Positions 25,648 to 34,900 of a stretch of 64,000 nt of DNA are shown here, in pieces (the stretch's first letter is position 1; every line of letters begins with the position of its first letter). The notes under the pieces were generated by a model. The model ran no database searches, was not told the origin of the DNA, and was given only the letters and a program-made list of their open reading frames with translations. The stretch comes from Lentisphaerota bacterium (GTDB taxonomy: Bacteria; Verrucomicrobiota; Lentisphaeria; Victivallales; Victivallaceae), in contig SUWD01000005.1 in NCBI GenBank assembly GCA_015061685.1, positions 81,818-145,817 of the forward strand, read 5' to 3'. Both the position numbers and the translations under genes were made by a program.

Positions 25648-27177
25648 TTATTCAGCAGCAGGCACGCCCAGAAGTCTCAAGTGTTTGTCAAAGTGAGCTT
25701 CGATCTGGGCGTTGTAATCCTCTTCCAGAAGGTGCATTGCTTTGAAAAAGCGTTCACGCAAGTTTCCGGTAAGGATCGGTCCATAGTTGATGTGGAGCAG
25801 CTGGCGGGCCTCCGGCATGGTCATCAGGGCGGGAAGTTCCTCATCTTTGAGCGTATCCAAAGCAGGGATCTTGTTGAAGTCAGCCGTGATGTGATAAAGT
25901 TTGAGCATGTCAGAAACATTATCCAGAGCACACTGGTGCATATCCCGGTACAGAGCAGGATCTTTACGGGAAATAACAGTAACTGCTTCCAGCCAACTGG
26001 TACCGGCGGTTTTCAAATGCAGATAGTGTCTGGTCTCTCTGCCCACGGTGGGATAAACGGCAAATTTATCACTGCCGGAGTGGACGGAAATTTTGTAGTT
26101 GCCGTAATTCTGGGCGATAAGAGCGTGAACTTTGAACTGACGGTCAAATTCATCCAGATCACCGATGTAGTCGATAGCTTTCTGGAATTCACCGATGAAA
26201 CGGGGGGCAAGAGAGCTGAATTCCACATTGCGGCGGCGAAGCTCACGGACGATGAAAAGATGGTGGCTGGGCAGTGTGGGACTACTGGTCTCATCAATAC
26301 TGATCTCCAGATCAAATTCATCACCGCGGGCGGCTTTCAGGTGTTCATAGACCTGCAGGGCGAAATCCAGAGCGGCAGTGTACATCACAGCACAGCGTTT
26401 GGCAGTAAGATCATCGAGAGCAACGGTAACTTTTTCACCGAGGATGAATTCTTTTCCGGCGTAGTCGGCAAGCACCAGTTTCTGCAGATCGCAGGGGAGC
26501 TTGGCAAAAGCTTCTTCAACAGCGGCCTTATCCCACTCTCCGGCGGCGGCATTCATCACGTCGGAAAGGTCAAGGGTGATCATCGGCATACCGGCGGCAA
26601 GAGCAGTGTCAATGTCGGCAATAGTTTTGAGGTGGTCACCGTCAGCACCGTAACCGTTGCGGAAGTCTTCGGCAAAGACCAGGAAGCAGGCATCATCGAC
26701 CACTTTGCGGAAAGTGCGTTTGGTCATGGTCAATTCCCGGATGGACTGCTGGGCAAGCACCGGAGATATCTGAACTTTTTTCGCCGCCCGGACATGACCG
26801 ACAGTGGCAAGACCGAGGCGGTCGCCGCAACCGACAGTGGTACGGACATTACGCAGACTGACCGGGGCGGTCCAGGGGAAATATTTACGCAAAGCTGCGG
26901 CATTTGCTTCGGTAAGTCCGCCGACGAGGGCGACAGCTTTGTTATCCAGCAGAAGTTCATCGCCTTCAAATCCGGCAGGGATATCCCGTTTGCCGGCGGC
27001 GGTAACAACCAGATATTTTTTCTCATCATCCCGGCACATGAAAACGGCGGCATTGCCGATTGCATGAATGGAATCGGGATAGACGGAAATTTTTCCGGAA
27101 TTTTTCAGTACATTCTCTTTGAGTGCCGCTTCACCCTTGCCAAGGAATGCGGTCAAACTCGCTGCAATTTGTTTCAT
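25648..27177 (-). CDS. uxaE: Tagaturonate epimerase family protein
   Basis: This 509-aa enzyme is colinear with Thermotoga UxaE, which converts D-tagaturonate to D-fructuronate in galacturonate breakdown. Recognisable segments are GCGDRLGLATVGH, LAQQSIREL, FRNGYGADGDHLK, ISIDETSSPTLPSHHLFIVRELRRR, FIGEFQKAIDYIGDL, SVHSGSDKFAVYP and LKTAGTSWLEAV. ATG 27177 follows GAAAGGTG; the frame extends to 27207 but without a ribosome site. It is placed 36 bases before yajC, so it may share a transcript. No other uronate genes are in the window. Pectin/galacturonate use fits a gut Lentisphaerae. Confidence 0.9.
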   Translation of the reverse strand: MKQIAASLTAFLGKGEAALKENVLKNSGKISVYPDSIHAIGNAAVFMCRDDEKKYLVVTAAGKRDIPAGFEGDELLLDNKAVALVGGLTEANAAALRKYFPWTAPVSLRNVRTTVGCGDRLGLATVGHVRAAKKVQISPVLAQQSIRELTMTKRTFRKVVDDACFLVFAEDFRNGYGADGDHLKTIADIDTALAAGMPMITLDLSDVMNAAAGEWDKAAVEEAFAKLPCDLQKLVLADYAGKEFILGEKVTVALDDLTAKRCAVMYTAALDFALQVYEHLKAARGDEFDLEISIDETSSPTLPSHHLFIVRELRRRNVEFSSLAPRFIGEFQKAIDYIGDLDEFDRQFKVHALIAQNYGNYKISVHSGSDKFAVYPTVGRETRHYLHLKTAGTSWLEAVTVISRKDPALYRDMHQCALDNVSDMLKLYHITADFNKIPALDTLKDEELPALMTMPEARQLLHINYGPILTGNLRERFFKAMHLLEEDYNAQIEAHFDKHLRLLGVPAAE

Positions 27178-27365
27178 TTTACACCTTTCTCTATAGTATA
27201 TATACACAATATGACAATAAAATATACAATTAAGGTTAATATATCACCACTTGCATCTTTTTTCAACTTGGTAAAAGGCTTTTTGACAGATATCTGATAA
27301 AAAGATGACAACTGCGGTCTTCGCCGGGCGTGAATGAGCAAAAATAAAAAATAGATAATGTCCCG
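27178..27365. other. AT-rich region upstream of uxaE
   Basis: This is probably the uxaE promoter region on the minus strand. A loose pair TTGTAT and TGTATA with a 17-base gap is present, but several alternatives exist in this AT-rich DNA. No gene seen. Confidence 0.4.
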
Positions 27366-27635
27366 AATTTTGTGAAACTCGTAACAGGAGCTTATAAACA
27401 AACACTTTTGTTAACGTATAAAACATATCACATAAGTTGTGATTTGTCAAATCGGCAAGCACGGGTTCGATCCAACCGGTGGATGCAGTGTGAGGCAAGG
27501 TCGCAGACAAATCAAGGCGGATGAGCAGGAGTGTACTAAACGTACATGACTGCGAAAACGTCCGCTGATTTGCCAAGAGATTGCCCGCAATGCACCACCG
27601 CAGGAAAGATTTTTCACAAAAAATGAGACAATAAC
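27366..27635. repeat. Dispersed ~268-bp repeat, copy 2, with long hairpin
   Basis: This is the second copy of the element at 20831-21098, in the same orientation, with the long hairpin at about 27508-27572. Differences between copies are mostly single-base changes plus a few small indels (for example around TACTAAACGTAC). It lies between the 3' end of the secretion operon and uxaE. Confidence 0.9.
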
Positions 27636-27677
27636 AAAAAATAAAAATTTCGCACCATCAAGCGGCGAAACGCTTGA
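27636..27677 (-). terminator. Possible terminator of the secretion operon
   Basis: TCAAGCG and CGCTTGA (27658-27664 and 27671-27677) form a 7-bp hairpin. On the minus strand it is followed, after about ten bases, by a T-rich run. The spacing makes the call uncertain. From 27678 to 27870 I see no other feature. Confidence 0.35.
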
Positions 27678-27870
27678 CGGGTTCGAGGTTATCGCACTGC
27701 TCCGTTGTCGCAGTTTGATCGGTAAGCGGCGAAGGTATGCGTCAGGCGACACCACCTGCCATGAGCGATGTCATGCGAATTTTTTGCATGACGATTGAGC
27801 GGGAGGCAGTACAACCAAGAGCCACGCAGACTTTTTCCACCCGGTATTGTCAGTAAGACCTTACCGCAGA

Positions 27871-29940
27871 TCAAAATTCACGGCGAAAGATGCTTAAAGC
27901 ACTGCGGGCAAGCAAGGTGTAGAGTTGACGGCGTTCTTTGATATCACAGAAAACCCGGCGGCCGGAAGCAGGGATCTCCTTGCCGGTAAAGATCAATTCC
28001 ACCCGGCAGAGTGGACGGACAGAGTGGAATTTCCCCGGTTCTCCGGAATTTTGATACATGGGTATCTTGCCGCCATACAAAATAAAGAGCGGAGAATTTT
28101 CCAGCGGCAGAGCAACCGGATCGACCTTTGCCACAACAGCATCATACTCTTTCAGAGAATCAACCGTGCGGATCTTTGCCGGAGTTCCGGGAGAAATCGT
28201 TCCGATATCCCGGTCTTCAGCGTAGGCATAAACCATCCGTTTGGATGAAACCACTTCTCCGATGACGCTCCCTTTGGGCACGAAACGCCCTGCCCGGAAC
28301 AAGTCGGCTTTGGTCACGGTAAAAATCCCGTCTGCCGGAGCTTTGATACTCAATTTTTCCTGACGGCGGAACAATTCTTCTGCGGCCTGCTGATCGGAAG
28401 CGATTTTTTTGGCGGTGATCCCGCTGCGGCTGAAAAGTTTTTCATCCGTGGACTCCTGGGCAAACTGCATTTTATCCTGCCGGAGCAAAGCCTGCAGCTT
28501 TTCCTGTGCGAAAGAAAGTTGCGGTGACCGGAGAGTAAAAAGTGTTTCTCCGGCTGACACCCGGTAAGAATGTACCGGCAGATCTCCGGTAAGATAACCG
28601 CTTTCGCTTACCGTTACCGGATATCTTTCTTCCGGAACGACTTCTCCGTAAAGTTCCAGATCCCAGTGCAGAGGCATGAATAAAACCAATGCCGCTGCCG
28701 CCAGCACAGCAAGCAAAAGAAATCCTCTCGCTTTTGCCGCCGATTTACGGGATAATTCCCGGATGGTGCGGATCTCCCGGATACATGGGTATATCAGAAT
28801 AGTATAGATCTCCAATATCAGCAGGACAACGGCAACAACTTTGACAAATTTGTGATAAATCACCAGAATGATCGACGTATAAAGGAATATCCGGTAAATA
28901 CATGAGCAAATACCGAAAAACAACAGAAAGAAACGGTTCTTCTGTTCCGGCTTTGTCCCCAGACGCAGAAGATAATAACGCCAGAATTGCTTGACCGTTT
29001 CCGCAGAACGGGTCATGAGATTGTCAATCCCGGTAAGATCACAGAGAATATAATAACCGTCATAGCGGATGCAGGGATTGCCATTGACCAGCAGTGTCGA
29101 TAAAGTACTTACTGCAAAAATATAAAACAATGTCGCCTGCAATGCCCCCGGCGGCAGATAAAAATATGCCAGAGCCGCAATGCCGCCAATGAGCAATTCG
29201 GCAATAATACCGGCGGCATCGATCAAAAGCCGCTCTTTCCTTTCCAGACGCCAACTGTCCGTCGTATCAGTATAAAGCCGGGGATAAAAGAGCATAAATC
29301 CCAATCCGATGCCCCGTACCCGGCAATTGAAGCGGATCGCCGCCAGAGAGTGAGCGGCTTCATGAATTATTTTCAACAGCACAATGGCGGCGAAATATTT
29401 GGCGATCCCTGCCCACGACAAGGAATCCAGAAAAACCGTCCGAACAGTATTGAAATTGCGGATCGCCAGCAAAAAACCTGCCACCGCCGGGATCATCAGC
29501 AGAATAATGAAAGCTTTTGATGCCAGAAAAGAAACATAAGGAGCAATATTGCGGAAAAATTCTTCCGGATGCCACGGCGGCAGACGGAAATACATATAAG
29601 CAGATGCCATCCGGAGAAAGCGGCTCTTTTCTTTCGCTTCACGGAGTTTCTGCTGCCTGACAGCAGTTTGGGAATATTCCGGCTCCAGAAGATCATTCTG
29701 TTTGAGAAAAGAGAGCAGATTGATGACCTCCTCCAATGTAACGTGAAATCCGCGTCTTTCCATACGGGAACAAAATTCTCCGGCGGTCGTCGCTTCAGTC
29801 ATGCAGGAGATCAATACGGCGGCACGCTCCGATATCCGGTAATAAGCATCGGCCTGCCGGTCAAAAAGCATCAGCGGATTCTGCCGGATAACTTCCACAT
29901 CTTTGCGGAAAACCCCGATTTTCATCCCGGAAAGATCCAT
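27871..29940 (-). CDS. M50 zinc metalloprotease fused to HlyD-type adaptor
   Basis: This 689-aa membrane protein has three parts. Residues about 1-90 resemble a PqqD-like winged-helix domain. Residues about 130-420 are a site-2-protease-like membrane domain with HEAAH (193-197) and NPCIRYDGYYILCD (the Asp294 ligand). Residues about 420-689 are a HlyD membrane-fusion arm with lipoyl-like half motifs (VSESGYLTGDLPVHSYRVSAGETLF and IKAPADGIFTVTKADLFRAGRFVPKG). Proteins of this build accompany peptide or adhesin exporters. It is the last gene of the operon, 3 bases after the preceding adaptor. It may process or retain the exported substrate; that is inferred. Confidence 0.85.
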   Translation of the reverse strand: MDLSGMKIGVFRKDVEVIRQNPLMLFDRQADAYYRISERAAVLISCMTEATTAGEFCSRMERRGFHVTLEEVINLLSFLKQNDLLEPEYSQTAVRQQKLREAKEKSRFLRMASAYMYFRLPPWHPEEFFRNIAPYVSFLASKAFIILLMIPAVAGFLLAIRNFNTVRTVFLDSLSWAGIAKYFAAIVLLKIIHEAAHSLAAIRFNCRVRGIGLGFMLFYPRLYTDTTDSWRLERKERLLIDAAGIIAELLIGGIAALAYFYLPPGALQATLFYIFAVSTLSTLLVNGNPCIRYDGYYILCDLTGIDNLMTRSAETVKQFWRYYLLRLGTKPEQKNRFFLLFFGICSCIYRIFLYTSIILVIYHKFVKVVAVVLLILEIYTILIYPCIREIRTIRELSRKSAAKARGFLLLAVLAAAALVLFMPLHWDLELYGEVVPEERYPVTVSESGYLTGDLPVHSYRVSAGETLFTLRSPQLSFAQEKLQALLRQDKMQFAQESTDEKLFSRSGITAKKIASDQQAAEELFRRQEKLSIKAPADGIFTVTKADLFRAGRFVPKGSVIGEVVSSKRMVYAYAEDRDIGTISPGTPAKIRTVDSLKEYDAVVAKVDPVALPLENSPLFILYGGKIPMYQNSGEPGKFHSVRPLCRVELIFTGKEIPASGRRVFCDIKERRQLYTLLARSALSIFRREF

Positions 29941-29943
29941 TTA

Positions 29944-31278
29944 TCACATCCCCCGGAACCAGAGCAGCAGACTTTTGAAAAGCTGATATCCCAGAAATAC
30001 TTTGCCGCCGGACAACTTTGCCACGCCACGCATACCATAGCGGAAATCTCCGGCATTTTCCGGCAGAATACCACGGACTTTGTAACAATAGGTCTGCTGT
30101 TCAGTAAGCTCCGGATAAGCGGCAACGTCGCTGATTTTCACCGGAATTGCGTTTTCAGGAGCAGTATGCAGAAAACAACTCACCGAAAAATCCCCCTGCA
30201 AAATCGAAGCATCTTTCTCATCGACCGGGATTTCAGCAGCGACAGCACTGCCGGAAAAAACATCAAATATTTTCTCCCCGGTACGCACCGACCGGCCGGT
30301 GAGCAGATCGGCTCTGCCTCCGGCAAGCACCAGAATACCGGATTCAGGAGCTGTGATCTCCGCATTGTCCAGATACCATTGAGCTTCTTTGACCGAGACG
30401 GCAAGTACCTGCCGTTTGGCTTCCAAAAGCCGGACTTTGCCGAGTTTGGCATCATCGGTGAATGAATTGTTTTCTTCAAGAGCGATCTCCGCTTCCAGCT
30501 CATTCAAGGCACTTTCAGCTTCAGCCAGACGGTATTGCAATAAAGCTTTATCGTATCGGCCGATCACCTCTCCGGCGGCAACAAAATCCCCATCCTGACA
30601 GCAAATTTCAGCAATGGTTCCATCAAATGCCGCATAAACACTCTGCTGCTGCTCCGGCCGGAGCGTAAATTCAGCAGTGGCAGTTTCGGGGATACGGATA
30701 AACATTGCCGCCACAACCAGCAGCAGCAAAAACAAATAGAAAAATTTCTTTCCCCGATTCCGCATGGGAAGTGCTTTTTTAGGAGAAAGCCGGTGAAAAT
30801 AAAGTGCTTCTCCCAAAGTATTACTCAAAAGCCGCACCATATTTTCCATCCCGGCAGGGATCTCTTTTTCATACTCCAACAGCAGGATATACTCCACTGA
30901 ATTTTCCGGCAAAGCCGCCGGACGCGGCAATTTACAGCGGATATAAACTGCATCATTGACTGCTAAAGATTCCGGCAGATCTCCATTGGAAACGACCGAC
31001 AACTGATTCTCATCCCGGCTGGATTCCAGAAATTTTTTCTGTTCCAGAGCAAATTGGGAACGGGGATTTTTTTCCGGAATACCGGATTGGGCAGCCAGAA
31101 CAGCTTTGCCATTGGAAAATTCAAAAAGTGCGGCACTGCGGTAATTGACCGGCAGTCTGATATCATTGACCGCCCGGAGAGCTGCTTCATCAAAATCACG
31201 GGCATTGAAAAGATCATGCCCCAATTTCAAAATAAAAGCAAACATCCGGAGTTTTGCCGGTGCATCCTCAATTGCCAT
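29944..31278 (-). CDS. HlyD-family adaptor with N-terminal GAF-like domain
   Basis: This 444-aa protein starts with about 165 cytoplasmic residues that resemble a GAF sensor fold (LFNARDFDEAALRAVNDIRLPVNYRSAALFEF). A single membrane helix follows (about 181-197), then a periplasmic adaptor domain: VYAAFDGTIAEICCQDGDFVAAGEVIGRYD, a short coiled coil, and ITAPESGILVLAGG. The protein ends hydrophobically. It overlaps the upstream adaptor gene by 11 bases and precedes the M50 gene by 3. The unusual cytoplasmic domain suggests signal- or complex-dependent control of export. Confidence 0.8.
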   Translation of the reverse strand: MAIEDAPAKLRMFAFILKLGHDLFNARDFDEAALRAVNDIRLPVNYRSAALFEFSNGKAVLAAQSGIPEKNPRSQFALEQKKFLESSRDENQLSVVSNGDLPESLAVNDAVYIRCKLPRPAALPENSVEYILLLEYEKEIPAGMENMVRLLSNTLGEALYFHRLSPKKALPMRNRGKKFFYLFLLLLVVAAMFIRIPETATAEFTLRPEQQQSVYAAFDGTIAEICCQDGDFVAAGEVIGRYDKALLQYRLAEAESALNELEAEIALEENNSFTDDAKLGKVRLLEAKRQVLAVSVKEAQWYLDNAEITAPESGILVLAGGRADLLTGRSVRTGEKIFDVFSGSAVAAEIPVDEKDASILQGDFSVSCFLHTAPENAIPVKISDVAAYPELTEQQTYCYKVRGILPENAGDFRYGMRGVAKLSGGKVFLGYQLFKSLLLWFRGM

Positions 31279-31975
31279 AGTGTAATTCTCCCGTCATACC
31301 GGAAGTAAGTCTGCCGTCCCGATTGTCGATTTTCACCCGGATCCTTACGGTGCCGGTACGGTGATCCGCCTGCGGAAAAACTTCATAAATTTCTCCGGAA
31401 GCAACCACTCCGGAATCAAGTTTTATTTCAACTTTGTTCCCTACGGAAGTCAACTTTTTCTGACTTAAAGGGACATTCATCACCGCCAGAAGGAAGTTAT
31501 CATCAATGATCCGGCAAAGCGGCTGGCCCGGACGGACAATTTCATACTCCCGGGTCATGATCTCCACGATCCTGCCGTCAAAAGGAGCAGAAATATCACA
31601 ATACGAAAGAGCTAAAGCGGTCTCCTCCACAGCGGTCTTATTCATCCGCATTTCAAATTCAGCTTTTTTCAGCTCGTAATCACTGGTGAAATTTCTCTCC
31701 CGCAGACGTTTTTTATTCTCAAATGATGCCAGAGCGAACTCATACTGACTTTTGCTCCGGGTATATTCCAATTGGAATTTTTCTTTATCCAGCACTGCCA
31801 GCACCGCATCCTTCTTAAACGCCTGACCGATCCGGAAATTGTAGGGCTGCAGCCGGGAATCGACCCGGGCAGCAATCACCGCCTCCCGGAATGGAAACAG
31901 CACCGCTCTCACCGTTTCTGCGGCAGAGAGCCAAACGCCTAACAGTAAAATCAGAATTATCCCGGCGGTTTTCAT
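31268..31975 (-). CDS. Periplasmic adaptor (membrane fusion) protein
   Basis: This 235-aa protein has a signal peptide (residues 1-19) and is a compact RND/HlyD-type adaptor. It has the first lipoyl half RVDSRLQPYNFRIGQAFKKDAVLAVLD, a coiled-coil hairpin (about 70-125), the second half ISAPFDGRIVEIM, and beta-barrel segment KVEIKLDSGVVASGEI. It overlaps the substrate gene start-to-stop by 4 bases and the next adaptor by 11 bases. No RND pump gene is near, so it probably works with the M50/HlyD and GAF/HlyD proteins. Confidence 0.85.
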   Translation of the reverse strand: MKTAGIILILLLGVWLSAAETVRAVLFPFREAVIAARVDSRLQPYNFRIGQAFKKDAVLAVLDKEKFQLEYTRSKSQYEFALASFENKKRLRERNFTSDYELKKAEFEMRMNKTAVEETALALSYCDISAPFDGRIVEIMTREYEIVRPGQPLCRIIDDNFLLAVMNVPLSQKKLTSVGNKVEIKLDSGVVASGEIYEVFPQADHRTGTVRIRVKIDNRDGRLTSGMTGELHYGN

Positions 31976-34900
31976 ACCAGAAGCACCTCATCAAGAAGTT
32001 TCTCAAAATCACTCTTGAAAGACACCGATTTTTCCGGCATCGCCGCCAAGTCAGGCAGAGATGCGGTCAAAACCGCATCGGCAAACCAGGGCAGATCTTC
32101 CGCATCAGCATCGTTTTCAACATAAAGAGATTCCGGAGGAGCAACCGGAGCATCACCACGTACCCGGATCAAAGTATCTGCCGCATCAGAACTGAAAAGT
32201 TCTTCCCCGGCAAAGAAATCTCCGGCAATGCTGCTTTCCTGCACCACCGCATCAATGGTCATGGGATTATGCCGCAGGATATCCACCGAAACTGCCGTAT
32301 TTTCTGCGGTCAAAGAGTACGGATCAAGCAATCTGTACTCTCCGGCAAAACCTCTGCCGTAATCAAGCATGGTTCCGGAAACCAATTCCGCATAATTCAT
32401 GGTATAAACATTGACCGCATTACCGGTGCCGTTGGCTGTCAACTCTGCCTGCATCGCATGGATGGAGGTATTCTCCTCAAAACTGCCCTCGCCTCCGATT
32501 CCTGCGGCGTACATCGTCAAAGTAATCGTACCATTGTCCGTACTGTAATTGCTGTCGGCAATAACCGCAGTCACGGTGTAATAACCTGCTTCAGTGAAGC
32601 TTTTGCCGTCCCAATCCAGAGCAACATCTACCCGGTTCCCATTGATATCGGTGTAATAAGCATGTACCGTACCGCTCTGATCAGTGCCGTTATAAACATA
32701 CGGTGCATCAGTTTCAAAAATGACAGTAACATCTTTTGCCTGAATATTTCCGCTTGCGGTGTAATCATAAACCAGCTCATAGTTGCCGCTGTCAATTCCG
32801 GTAAGCTCCAAACCGCCTGAGATGGTAACATCCTTGTTATTTCCGGCATTGGCATCGTCAAATTCCGCAACCGCACCTGACACATCAACTGCAACGTTGT
32901 CTCCGGCAACCGCATTGGTGACAGGCGCCCCGGTGATCACCGCAGTATCAAGAGCGTCAAATGTCTTATCCTGCACCGAAGCATCAATTTTCACAACCAG
33001 CTTGTTGACAGTGAAGATTGCTTCGTTGAAGTTGGTAATAAGATAGTTCGGATTGGCGGCATCGGTAACCGATCCGGCAGTGACAGTATAATCCCCCGCC
33101 TTAAGGTGATTGGATGAGCTGTAAGCCGGATCATCCAAAGCCAGCTGACCATTGAGAGATTCGCCATGCACAAGATTATCGACCGTATAGGTCAAAACCG
33201 GAACATCACTGCCATAAGTAATTGACTGACCGGGGTCAACAGTAATAACGATCTCTCTTTTCGCTACTTTCAATGTCCCGTTATTGGTGCTGATATCGTA
33301 GTTTCCGATATCGGTATCGCCATTCAAGGTATAACTGAAAGTATTGGCACTCTCTCCGGCATTAGTCTGACTGCCGGTTACATCGTAAACAGCTCCCTCA
33401 CCTGCGGCAAAGCCGTCTCCGGTTACATTGACGGTATCATTGGTCAATGCGGTACCGTCATAAACTTTCTCCGCTGAGCCGGAAGTAAGAATCACATTCC
33501 TTTTGGTGATTTGAGCGGCTGTTTCGTAATTATAGTTGAATGAATAATTTCCGTTGTCAGCTCCATTGAGAACCAAGCCTCCGGAAATGATCACTTTACT
33601 GGCATTGGCAACATCTTTATCGTTGAAGTTGGATGCTGCTCCGCTGTAATCAAGACTCAAATCATCTCCGGTAACTTTATTCGTTATGGTTGCTCCGGTA
33701 AGCGTGGCAGTGGTCGTGCCGTCATACATCTTATCACTGGCAGTAAAGGTGATATCCAAAGCTTTGGGAGTTATTTCGATTTTGGCGGTCTGATCATATA
33801 CCAAATCAAACTTCCCGCTGACATCATCTGTACCGCTTTTGATCACGGTGGAAACACTATTCAAATTGTATATCCCGACATTCTTACTGTCAGTTGTAAT
33901 GTTACCGGTGGTCAAAGTTACCCCGCTGGGCAATGCGGCACTATTAACCACTGCACCGGAAGCGGTTTTATAAACAACTTCAGCAGTGTGTTTATTGCCA
34001 TCATACTCCACAGTTTTATCCTGCGGATCAACGGACAGATAAACCTTGCCGGCAACAGCACCGATAAAGAACTCGTTGACATTGAGGTAATCCTTTGCCG
34101 TTGTCCGGGAATTTCCGGTTTCGTCAACGGAAAAAACCGTTACCGGTTCAGATGTCCAGCTGCCGTCTGCCGTATTCATGTAAACATAATTGCCGGAAGC
34201 ATCTTTACCGACAAGCGTACCGCCGTATCCGGCAAATCCCTGATTGTTGACGTTAACAACGCCATTTTCCGATGTCGGATCTGTGGTGCCGAAAATATCA
34301 GTCAGACTGCTGCCTGCCTGCGAATTCACCTTGAACGTGGGATCAAATGTTTCTCCGGCATCTCCGGAAGTAACATTGCCGTAAACGGAGTGTATTGCCC
34401 GGAAAGAAACCGGGGTCGTGTCCGGATCCGGATTGGAAACATAGATATCCGATGCTCCGGCGGCGTCGGCAGAATTACCATAAACAACACTGTTGAAAAG
34501 ATTCAACTGCGACGAGTCAAAGTGATTGAGGAACAATGCCCCTCCGGTATATCCTCCGGTACTGGAATCCTGATTCCCGGCAATGGTGGAATTGACGATA
34601 TTAACATTGAAAATATCGCATTTTATACATATTGCTCCACCATCTCCGGCATCTGCAAATTCACTTCCGGCGACAGCCTTATTGCCGAAGATTGTAGAAT
34701 TGATAACATCCAAATTGACCGCATCTCTGGCAAAAACAGATATACCGCCGCCATTTACCGCCTGACAGTCGATGATAGAGACATTTTCCAACGTTAAATT
34801 CACATCACCGCCGATGTTATAAATACCAATGGCCCCTCCGTCTCCGGTGGCAGATATGCCATTCTGCAATGTCAGATTGCTGAAACTTAAATTCAGATCA

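Noticed and set aside
25681..27297. 538-aa frame opposite uxaE
   Set aside because: It lies entirely opposite a clear enzyme gene and has low-complexity shadow composition.
27460..27485. GGGTTCGATCC resembling a tRNA T-loop inside the dispersed repeat
   Set aside because: No five-pair T stem, acceptor stem or anticodon arm can be formed around it, and copy 1 carries a base change in the motif.
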